Origin: Reticulitermes speratus
Lineage: Eukaryota; Arthropoda; Insecta; Blattodea; Rhinotermitidae
DNA: 64,000 nt
Assembly: GCA_021186555.1 (NCBI GenBank)
Contig: JAJKFL010000008.1
Location: 12,455,936-12,519,935 of the forward strand
Reading direction: 5' to 3'
Shown: piece after piece, positions 13,301 to 22,500 of the stretch
Position numbering within the stretch: position 1 is the stretch's first letter
Layout: each line of letters begins with the position of its first letter
Position numbers and translations under genes: made by a program
The notes under the pieces: generated by a model
Database searches by the model: none
Told to the model about the DNA's origin: nothing
What the model saw: the letters and a program-made list of their open reading frames with translations, nothing else

Positions 13301-15022
13301 AGACTGTGAAGGATTAGGAACAGATATGTAAAGAAAGATCACTAAGTGAACTGAGTGTCTGAGTTTGAGTAGCATTCTTATTACTTCACTGTTTGTAACC
13401 ATTTGTCATAATTTGTATCTGAGTTATCTTGTTGTAGAATATTAATAAATTACTAGGCTGTTTTATTGCATGATGGGTTAACAATTTTTTCTATCCCCCC
13501 CCCCCCCCCCCCCCAAGTGTTATTAAGTGCCCCAGATTTTGGTTTTTAAAAATTGGGATCCCAGTGTATGATCAAATAGAGATGTACATGTTGAAGTTAA
13601 CACCAAAATGTGAGAATATTACATGATCAGATGAGCAAAATTTTAGTGGGAAAAAGGAAAATATGCAGATCAAAAGCGGGCAAATACCAATAAATGCATA
13701 CGCTCATGAATAAACTAGTTGATGCAACTTTACTTTTGAACGTTTTACATGTAGAAATGGAAAGGAAGTGCGAGTAACTCTTGAGTGTCAACTACACATA
13801 CTGCGAACAGCTGGTCAATTGCCCAACAGAAGAAGGGTACACCAAATAACTCCAGCTGTTCTTTCATGGTTGGTAAATGCCTGTGGTCTGTTATTTTCTG
13901 AGCTGGTAACACAATATGCCTGTCCCTAGTACAAACTAAGAGCATCTACAAGAACTAATTAAATCTTGCCACACTGTCACTTACCTTATCCAGCTGTAAG
14001 GTATGCGAAGACTTCAGGCCTGTAATAGAACTTATTTTTTCAGGAATAATTACTTTCAAGTTACTTAATTTTTGAATCTTGATTTCTTCTTCAAGAGACT
14101 TCTTTCTGGGTTTGTGTTCCAACTTCATTGTACTTTCCACTGTGGAATTATCTACTTTCTTAATTCTAACCGCTTCTCTGTGATGCTTCAAATTTGGGAC
14201 ATCATCTTCCTCTTTAGAATTACCTAATTTCTGAATCCCGAATGCCCCTTGAAGCTTCTTTCTTCGTTTGTGTCCAACCTTCGTAGCGCTATCAATTCTA
14301 GAATTAAGTGAACGTTCTGAGCCTTCAAGAGGACTTGTATTTGCAGGAATATTAATCAATTCAGAATTATTTATTTTCTGAGTTTTCATAGCTGCTTCAT
14401 AAAGCTTCTTTCTGCGTTTACGTCCCAACTTTTTGGTACTCTTCGTTTCCGAATTAATCAATTTCTTACTTCCGACAGCTTCTTTGAACTGCTTATTTCC
14501 GCATTCGAGTTTCAAATTCACGTCACTCGCCTCTTTGGAATTGCATAGTTTATGAATCTTCATTGTTTCGTCATTCTCTTTATTTCTTCGTTTGGGCTTT
14601 AAATTTGTAACGTTATCTTCCACTGTGAAATTGCTCAATTTCTGAATTCGGTTACTTTGTTCATGTTGTTTATTACTATGTTCCCGTATTACACGTGTGA
14701 AACTGCTTCCAGTTTTATTTCCGGAAAACTGTGTTTTCTTTTGCTTTGCAGAAACATCTACGGTAAATTTAACATATTTCTCTGAAGGTTTAGAATCAAA
14801 GTTTAGAGCCAAATCTGGACTATCTGCTGAATTTGAGTCGACATAACCTCTACCTACTTCAGTGCCCAAACTCGAAACACGCTTCCCTTTCGTTGGCGTT
14901 CTTCTGGATAATGCCGAACTAGATGATGTCGTTGATTTGTCTTCTACTAGAGGAGACTTAGACTTCTGTCGTTTCAATTCACTGTGTATAAACTTGGTAC
15001 CAGAGCCCATCGCTTTACACAA
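1306..15022 (-). CDS. RSL1D1: RSL1D1-like ribosomal L1 domain protein (10 exons)
   Basis: Exons read on the minus strand: 13985–15022, 12345–12499, 9023–9170, 8381–8529, 7318–7429, 6491–6647, 3473–3684, 3029–3244, 2466–2630, 1306–1470; all junctions are GT–AG and phases match. Exons 2–6 give a ribosomal L1 fold resembling human RSL1D1 (for example VCLFVPDLKKGKYEDHEP, QFDLFLSDGRI and IAENIIAVAECLSKHYP). RSL1D1 is a nucleolar protein linked to ribosome biogenesis and senescence control. Exon 7 has a conserved-looking stretch PGTHVTVMPSGEVVVKK; exons 8–10 are an acidic then Lys/Arg-rich tail as expected of nucleolar proteins. Exon 1 (about 346 codons) is a basic N-terminal extension not found in the human protein, so the predicted length is near 838 residues against 490 in human. 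Two in-frame starts exist, 15022 and 15010; neither can be preferred. The functional assignment is firm; tail exon joins rest on phase and composition. Confidence 0.88.
1612..1862. repeat. Fold-back element, family 2 copy (RSL1D1 intron 9)
   Basis: Two inverted arms meet near 1745: the left arm runs '…ttctgggatattacgcag…ggtagttactgacatttc…' and the right arm is its reverse complement. The centre carries the family hallmark 'gaagatggga…' on one strand and 'cccatcttcaa' on the other. The same consensus recurs about ten times in the window. The apparent 62-residue ORF here is a by-product of the palindrome. Confidence 0.7.
2105..2300 (+). repeat. tRNA-derived SINE fragment (same family as 17650–17894)
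   Basis: Shares a run of landmarks with the element at 17650: 'ccatggagg', a 'gtggacaaagtggca' block, 'tactgtggttttttcccgtcaacatcact', and a 'gacagcatcattaaataa' end. The tRNA-like head is mostly lost. It sits in the last intron of the RSL1D1-like gene. Confidence 0.45.
5205..5405. repeat. Fold-back element, family 2 copy
   Basis: Inverted arms ('gatgaagatttccatctgctgggata…' and the mirrored '…ggtatcatatcacagaagacagg') flank a centre with 'cctccatcttcagggta' and, inverted, 'atcctgaagatggagg'. It ends about 70 bases before the pogo-like element. Confidence 0.65.
5472..6367 (+). mobile_element. Internally deleted pogo-like DNA transposon
   Basis: Terminal inverted repeats of 29 bp at 5472–5500 and 6339–6367 differ at one base. 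Both ends are bordered by TA (5470–5471 and 6368–6369), the Tc1/mariner–pogo target duplication. Subterminal copies of a 'cgaatctaatccgcac' motif occur near 5540 and 6275–6305. The element is 896 bp, far too short for an autonomous pogo (usually over 2 kb), and encodes a joined N- and C-terminal remnant of the transposase (see 5773–6171). It lies in the intron between exons 6 and 7 of the RSL1D1-like gene, opposite strand. Confidence 0.88.
5773..6171 (+). pseudogene. Pogo/Tigger-type transposase remnant with HTH, DDE core missing
   Basis: Open frame of 132 codons from the ATG at 5773 (an in-frame ATG also lies at 5734). Residues about 8–50 look like the N-terminal helix-turn-helix of pogo-like transposases (YTAKFKREVIRCAEENGNRK, then NVRLWRKHK). 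From about residue 63 the frame resumes in the C-terminal region typical of the same proteins (RSFKKCCISNALDGTEDD) followed by an acidic tail. The DDE catalytic domain, some 200–300 residues in full-length relatives, is absent. So the product could at most bind DNA, not transpose. The frame is uninterrupted, which may mean the deletion is recent or was copied in trans by a relative. Confidence 0.75.
7085..7262. repeat. Fold-back element, family 2 copy
   Basis: Begins with the family end 'ctgaggttctcatagcagtgactatgaaaattc', followed by '…gtcataccacatagtctggtagctatttactgacattttgg'. The second arm is shorter and degraded. It lies in the intron between exons 5 and 6 of the RSL1D1-like gene. Confidence 0.55.
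7915..8012. repeat. Fold-back family 2, central fragment
   Basis: Contains only the central part, 'ccatgttcagggtacaagag' facing 'gcctgaagatggcagtagc…tctgaaaagtttgc'. Arms are not preserved. Confidence 0.4.
9453..11744 (+). mobile_element. Composite non-autonomous retroposon with VNTR core
   Basis: The element is bounded by an exact 13-bp direct repeat 'aaccctgttgctt' at 9440–9452 and 11745–11757. A GC-rich 5' segment (9453 to about 9960) resembles a LINE 5' region and holds a short open frame (9687–9974). The core is a tandem array of eight units starting with 'gatgaggacagactggctgcag', with spacing alternating between about 187 and 235 bp; long units carry an extra ~48 bp starting 'atcaaggagcggctgtgg'. 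The 3' end is a unique stretch finishing in 'gacagaagaagaag', a short-repeat tail. Organisation (unique head, VNTR, tail, target duplication) parallels primate SVA, without implied relationship. It sits in intron 2 of the RSL1D1-like gene, antisense to it. Confidence 0.8.
9978..11640 (+). repeat. VNTR array, ~187/235-bp alternating units
   Basis: Successive units begin near 9998, 10192, 10381, 10620, 10806, 11038, 11222 and 11460 (measured at 'tgatgagg'). Each ends with 'cactcttactcgagtattcc' then 'ttcgatgaacctg'. The short/long alternation in the later units suggests a higher-order repeat of about 420 bp. Long reverse-strand open frames across it are products of the repeat. Confidence 0.85.
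11836..11953 (-). repeat. 5S rRNA-derived sequence (5S pseudogene or SINE3-type head)
   Basis: Read on the minus strand from 11953, the sequence follows eukaryotic 5S rRNA: 'gccaatggtggtgcaaggttga', 'actggttcctgtctgatc', 'tgcagttaagcaacctt', 'ggttagtacttggatgg', 'tgaccgcttgggaaca'. Differences and a small insertion after 'ctgatc' argue against a working gene. The minus-strand continuation to about 11765 is non-5S, consistent with a SINE3-type element whose head comes from 5S and includes the internal promoter. The copy sits directly downstream of the composite retroposon. Confidence 0.65.
13062..13572. repeat. Possible degraded DNA transposon with 'gggatccca' ends
   Basis: Ends share 'gggatccca' in inverted orientation (near 13064 and 13554) and the interior begins with repeated 'tgtcccg'/'agtcccg' motifs. 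A 20-base poly-C run lies at 13495–13514. No clear target duplication is visible, so class is uncertain. Confidence 0.35.
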
Positions 15023-16515
15023 TACACGTGCCTACGAACACTACCAAACATACGACCAATCACAAACAAATATTACACACGTGGATCAGAGATTAAAACA
15101 TATTACTGAAAAGCGCTAAACTGTGATGGACCGCGTCTTTCGTATTTGTGTCCACAATTACATATGTAAGCCCAGCAAAATGTACTTCCAAGTGCATTTC
15201 GTTGGACTTATATATGTAATTGTGTAAAGCACGGAAAATGTAAAATACTAAGTGGTCCAAAATGTTCAATGATATGTTAGTTCTGTCCCGTTACGTACCT
15301 GCGAGTCATTTGTCGTCATACACACTAACACTGCCTATTGTGAAGGATCTGTACAGGCTAACTAGTACATCATCATCAGAGTTGTATGTTGTATTATACT
15401 CTGTCATTGTTTTTATGTTTTTTACTGTTGTAGTCATCACTTCTCATTGTTGCACTCACATATGACTTATGCTGCTGCGTAATTTCTTTCATTGCAATTC
15501 ACTCCTATACGATTCTTTTGTTTCCTTGCTACTTACCCTAACGTGGTTGTTGACTTGGGAAAGGAAAATACTAAGGAATATTTATGGTCCGAAGTGTGAA
15601 GATGGAGTTTGGCGAATTAGAACTAACTTGGAACTCAAAATATACATAAGGACACTAATATTATATCAGATATTAAAACTAGAAGATTGGAGTGGCTGGG
15701 CCATGTGGTTCGAATGGAGAATTTTAGATTACCAAAGAAGATTTTGAACGCCAAACTGGATAAAAAGTGGAAAATTGGTAGACCTAAATTAAGATGGCTT
15801 GATGACGTCCAAACTGATATACGAACATTAGGAATTAAGAGATGGATGTGCAAAGAGCAAGATAGACTAGAATGGGCAAGAATCACAAGGGAGCCTAAGG
15901 TCAAACTTAAAGGACCGTAATGCCACAGAAGAAAATCAAAATGTGCCTGTCAATAAACGACATAAATGCCTCCTAATAAATACCATTTAGCCCGAAAACT
16001 TGACATAGTAGTTAGCTTTTCTACCGACAGACCTACCGCAACTTTCGTATTGGAGTTTTAGTACCTACTTTTGGAATGTCGGCACGTTAATAAGGCGGAT
16101 CGCCTTTAGTTGGAACTAATTTTGTTGGCTACCGTATTTCATTGAATATTGTCATTCATACTCTTTGTGTACGAGAGTCTTTGCGTGATAATTGTTACTG
16201 CTCTCCGTTTTGTCGGCGTACCATATCGCACCACTGAATGTCGTGTCCGGCGAGGCATCGTACTTCTTGGCAACCGTTGTACGTACTGATGTTTCGACAA
16301 GTTTTTCATTAGCACGGATTACAGCCAGGCTTAACTGTGACTGTATGTGTGGAACCATGCATCAGAGATGTGGAACAATGTCAAATAATGTCATTTAAAC
16401 AAATTTCGAAATTTATCCGTGATTTGAAACCAAAATATTGTTGCAGCAGGGTGGTGAGAAATGTAACAAGGAACTTTTGTACGCGAAGATGTAATTGGTT
16501 GTGTTAATTTTAGAA
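15023..16515. promoter_or_regulatory. Divergent intergenic region between RSL1D1-like and TSEN54
   Basis: The two start codons (15022/15010 minus and 16516 plus) face away from each other across about 1.5 kb. Promoters of both genes must lie here; I see no clear TATA box. Part of it (15540–15985) is a LINE remnant, so the original spacing was about 1 kb. Confidence 0.45.
15540..15985 (+). mobile_element. 5'-truncated LINE remnant, C-terminal end of RT ORF
   Basis: Translated pieces in two frames give the characteristic end of RTE-like retrotransposon ORFs: IYGPKCEDGVWRIRTNLEL, then, after a frameshift, MEWLGHVVRMENFRLPKK, GRPKLRWLDDVQTDIRTLG and RLEWARITREPKVKLKGP with a stop at 15918–15920. 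The rest of the element is missing. Clade assignment is from remembered family wording. Confidence 0.75.
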
Positions 16516-19500
16516 ATGACTGCACGTAAAGCAAGAATGCTTACGTAAGTTAGGAAACTTATTGCTCCTGTAATATATATTGGTTTGATTTTCGTTTCCG
16601 TGTTATACCAACACTAATTGTGCAATGGGCCCCAGTCCGGAATTATTTTCAAACCACATAATGTAAATATGTATTTTTAAAACTAACTACTATATGTTCC
16701 ATTCAACACAACGGAGCATATATAGTAGTTTGTTTTATTCTGTTCACAGAATGGGATGGATCATATTAAATTTACTGAAGGAGTCAGACTATTATCAGTA
16801 AAAATGTATATTGTGTTTGTATTATGTACATGTGTCATCCAGCACATTCACCGAAAATTGTGAAGTAGAGGGGCAACTTCTGTATGAAAGATTGCAATTT
16901 TCTAGGATGTTATGCCGTGCTGTTTCGTATATAGGTACCACCGTTTGTGAGGAATGTACTGCCCCATTATGAGGGCGGGGAAGATATTCACCACTGCAAT
17001 GAAAACATCAGATTTTATCAAAATGTATATATGAATTAGTATGATATTTTGACCGAACTATGCTAACTGAAAGTTGAAAAACTGAAATATTTAGTGATCC
17101 TGTAAGGCCTCATAACAGCCGAAGGGTTAAGGCATTTGGACATGTTAAGGGGATTTGTTCACATTAAATTCGACCCCTCATATGGCATAAGCCTGACCTG
17201 ATTCTGTAATCTTCAGTGATTACACATATTAGGATGTTTATGGTGGTGGTGGTGATGATAAGCATACAGAGTAGCAGAAAAAGTACTGTATGTATAATTT
17301 ATTCCAGTGCACAAGAGCTTGTCCAGTCGCGGGGGAAGGTGGACAGAACTCTGCCCACAAAAGGAATGAAAGAGTTTCAGCCTTGCAATTCATGGCTTGA
17401 AAAGAAGCAAATTCAGACTGCTTTAGATGAAAGGAAAAATCTTCTCGAGGAGGAAAGAGTGGAACGATTGTAAGAATTCTGTTTATTGCACATCTTGGTA
17501 TTACAGTATTAATTATATATTGTGAAAGCAGATTAGAAGTGAATCATTATCTGTATGATTACATAAATTGTCTTGTGTCTGTGCAGTCATCATGTTATTT
17601 TATATGCATGATGCATATCAGTTTTTGTACATAGAGAGAACTAGTTAAAAGTAAAATGGCTGTGCCATGGCTCAGGTGGTTAGCTGCTGGCCTCTCTCCA
17701 TGGAAGACCAAGTTTAATCCTGGGCCCTTCCATGTGGGATTTGTGGTGGATGAAGTGGCATTGTGACAGGTTTTTCTCCAAGTACTTCAGTTTTGTCCTG
17801 TCAGTATCATTTCACCAGTGCTCCATACTCGTGCTTAATTAATCTATCATCAACACTGTGTAATGTTAGCAGCTGACAGCATCAGTAAATAAAACACTTC
17901 ATTTCATAAACTTAATGTTATTCATTCCGTACATTTTAACTTTATATTTAAAGTCTGACAAATGTACAATTCAATCACATTAATTGTGCACTTTCACTGC
18001 CCTACATGTTTCGAACCCTTAATTTGGGTTCATCTTCAGGAACACATTATCTAAAATCGCACACTAGTTACACCAACTGGCACAATTATTTACATGAATT
18101 CTTTACAATTGTTCACATATACTGTTTAAAACAAATAAAAGTTAAAAATTGTGGTTGTTTGTTGTTTCAGTCTTACATTGGTTAAAAATTGTATAAAAGT
18201 TGAACAATCTATGCTGTTTTGATATCCTGTTTATCGGAGTAAGTTGCCTGTTGGGTGGTGAGAACAGTACTGTTCTCACCACCCAACAAGCAACTTGGTG
18301 TAACTAGTGTGTGGTTTTAGACAATGTGTCCGTGAAGATGAACGCAAATTAAGGGTTCGAAACATGTAGGGCAGTGAAAGTGCACAATTAATGTGATTGA
18401 ATTGTACATTTGTCAGACTTTAAATATAAACTTCATTTCATATTTCCATGTTATAACAGAGGAGCATTAACAAGAGCAGACTGGGATCCAGAACTAAAAA
18501 TTGCAAAAGTGAGATACAGAGTGGGTCGACACTGGAAACAAATGGGTCATGAAGTTGCAGGGAAACTGTACCTCTTTCCTGAAGAAGCTTTGTTTCTATT
18601 AGAAACTGTGAGTATGTGCAAATTTTATCTTGTGCTACACCATTATTAAACTCTGTTAGTAGGAAGTTGGAATAGCATAATATGTAGCACAATTTAATAA
18701 GCATAAAATTGGGTGTCTGGGGTTTGAATGTACACCATCAGTTTGTGATTTCAATTATGCATGTTTCAGCTTGCATATTATGTGTTTATCACTGATGCAA
18801 GTTTTTTTTTTTTTACTCTGTCCAGGCCTGCCTTGAGCTCATGTACAATGGTGTAGCTATGAGCATCCAAGAAGGTTACAGCATGTTACTTGGTCCTGAC
18901 ACAGGCTGCACATTCAATGAATACCAAACTTACATGCATCTTGTACGTCAAGGCTACATTGTTTTGCGACATTCTAAGTCCATCAGAGCAACTCGCTATG
19001 AGTGTCAGATAAGACTTCATCAATACAGTGTGGGGCAAAAACAACACAGGGAAAATGTTGGAGACATGAAGCCACCCCCAAGCACAGAAAACATGCCAAC
19101 TAATATGAAAACAGAGGAGCAGGAATTTATTGATGTAGAGACAGTAGAAACTGTGGATATAAGTTCAGATGGCAAGAGTGTAACACAGAAACCTGAAAAT
19201 GAAATCACAGATTATAATGATGTTGTAGATATTAGTGATAGCAGTCAAACATCACATGCAGGGCTGAGGATTGAATCTGCAGGTAAAGTCAGGTGTGATA
19301 CACAAAATAAAACTTCATTAGAAAATACTGATGAAATTGAAGTAGTCAGTATAGTTGATGTCAAAATTGATGCAGATAATGAAATTGTTGAGGTAAATCA
19401 TGAAGATGTTCCTGCAACATCTGTTGTTGGGTACATTTCCAGACGTAAGCAGACAAAATCATACCAGAAAACTGTGAAAAGCAATGCAGTGAATAATGAA

Positions 19501-22500
19501 ATACAAGTGTCACCTGCAGTGAAAGCAGGCGTAGATATTGAAAATGATGCTGTCAGTAATGTTCCATCATTATCATCTATACAGAATTCAGATCTTGATG
19601 GTGTTAACATCAAGCAGCCGTCTAATGAAACTGCCTACCTTTGCAGGGGCAGGGTAACCAATATTAATTTAGAACATGATGAGGTAGAGATTTTACCCAG
19701 TATAATAGACATTTCAGAAGAGGATGGTAAGCAGGGTCAGAGCTCCTTAAAACTGCAATACAATAACTCTACATCTAGAAATGAAATCGAGGTGGTGGAC
19801 ATTGAGGATGATGACTCCAGATCAGAGATGTCATGGGGGGCAGAGAAAATGAGAATTCTTGACTCTATACCTAGTATTAACGGAAAGTTTATTATACACG
19901 TGCAAGTTCCTGATAAGGATCTGCTACCAAAAAATGTTTGTCCTCAGAAGAAAGACTACTATATCCAAAGGTGTCGTCTTAGTGCACCAGGGATTGGTGG
20001 AAGACTGACAGCAAAGTTGCCAAGTAATGGGACTCATAGGTGGCAAGATAATCAGTCTTTCCACACTGATGGTCATGCAAACCCATGGATTCATGCTCCT
20101 GCTTACAATGCTGGTGATGGCAGTGGTGGTGGAAACATGTTTGGTGCAGCTGGTGTGTGGTAATATCTGTGTGAGTAATAATGCTGGTGTGTGGAGTAAT
20201 AATGCTGGTGTGTGGAGTAATAATGCTGGTGTGTGGAGTAATAATGCTGGTGTATGGAGCAATAATGCTGGTGTGTGGAATAATAATACTTTTCCCTTGA
20301 CCAGTTCCTTTAGGAACCAGCATTATCAAACTAAATTCCCTGGAGCATATGAGTTACAGACCACGTTCCATCAGCCTACTGCTATGTCATCAGTTCTTGG
20401 TAACCTTGCTTGGGTGCACAATAAAATGTATGGTGTACCTCCCTTTGCACCCATGCTTCAAAACTCAAGGATCACACATGGCCATCGCCCATTATGGCAT
20501 AATCACACAAGACCTTATCATCAACCATACTATAAAAGAAGAGGAAGGTTTCAAACACAGTACAACACTACCCCCACAAAACTTGGAAAACAGCATTTTG
20601 AAAACCAGACAAAGAGTAGTGATGACTTTTTTCCACTCACTGTTGAAGATAAAATCAGTAAAGAAGCACCAGAAACATCCCATAAAGATGAAGGAGATGG
20701 TAATGATGGTGATGATGAAGATGTGGTTGAATGTGTATCAGTCTCTTCTGCAATAAAAGTGGAAAATTCATCAATGGACCGGGCTTCAGCTGAAGGTCAA
20801 CGGCATGATGGTAATAAAAATGGAACTGACACACACACTGTACATCAGAGAAGGAAGAGAATAAGGAAACTGAGATGTTCTGTACCGCCAAAAAAGTTAC
20901 AAACACTTCATGAACAACTCAGATTAGAAACAAAGGAACAGATAAGAAGGGAAGATGTTCTGACAGCTGAAGTTCTGGGTGAAAAATCTCAACAAGAAGT
21001 ATTGCAGCAGGAAGATATGGCGGCTGCTGATGTCAGTACCTGGAAAGATTTGAAAACTGTTATGCAGGTTGTGGACCTGGACTCAAGTAATGAGGGCGAC
21101 AATGTTTATGTAGACGTGAATGATATCCAGGGATCAGAAACACAAAATAATGAGCCATTGCTTCAACCAGAGGATTGCAAAGGCATAGGTATTTCTGAAT
21201 TATTTCAATTTTGCCTTCCCTACTGCATGAACTGCACACTGTAATGCTTTAGATTCTCTGACACCCAGTGACCATGTAACATGTATAAGCAACCGTATGT
21301 CATGGTTTTATACTCTAATTTTTATTAAAAAATGATGGAGGTCATCTTACATTCATAAACAAATAAAATTACTTAAAGAACAGATTGATTCAGTTATTTC
21401 TTGGCAAATAGATATTTGGCAGTTGTAGTATATTTCAACATTTATTCATATAGCTTGTCCTGGTATTAAAATATTTCAAAAGCACTTTATTTATTATTTT
21501 TAGAAAGAGGTTGCTTCTTTAACTTTATTGACAGCCTTCTAAATGCCAGGTTTCTGCTTCCAGCCGGAATTGGGAACCATTCAATTTAAATGCCCACTGC
21601 AGGACAGTGTTTTCCATTTCACACAAAAAGGGTGTACATTTCATAGGACAGCATTGTCCCATTCTTCCATTACAGGTTAAATCCTATCTTTTTGCCCTGG
21701 CTGGAGCACTGTTCAATTTAAATGCTTACTGTGGGATGTTTGCCTGTTCCAATGACAAGGATATATGTTTAATGGGACACTGTTTTCATCTCCTGTTTAT
21801 CCATTAAACATTTAAAGCAATAAAATTATGTACTTACCAGATCCACTTTGATTTGTGCAGATTTTTCCTCTTACTGACTGACTGGCTGACTCGCTCGCTC
21901 CTTAAGGTGGAAGCTCAATTTGAGGAATGCTATTGTAATCCTGTCCTTAGGCATATGACAAATGACAGTCCTGTTTGTGTAGGTTCCTTTTTCCTTACAG
22001 AAAAGGCACAGAGAAATGAAGTGGTACCTTTCCACAACCTGCAGTCTGAAATGTAAGAAACAGCACTCAGAGCCATTGTCAAGTGGTACTTACTGCACTA
22101 AAGAAGTTGGCTCAGGCAATATCACTACTGACTTGTATTTAGAAGGCATTGGTTTGAATCATGGATGGGACACTAACTATTGTGACAGGTTTTTCATTGT
22201 TTTCCTCCATCCCTTCATGCAAATGCCAGGTTAGTACCTTCAGCAGACCATGGCCATTTCCTTTCATACCCTTTCCAATTGATCATTCTGTATTTATCCT
22301 ACCATTTGATGCTGTGTACTCTGAAAATGACAGCATTGTTAGATGAACCAGTACTTATTGCAGACTTGTACTGAATATGAACACACGACCAAGTATGTTA
22401 GGCAGTTGCAGATATGTAGCAATACAACATCCATGCTAAATATCCAGTTCACTGTGATACCGTACAACTTGCTATTCACCTCCTGTTTTCTGTTCTCCGT

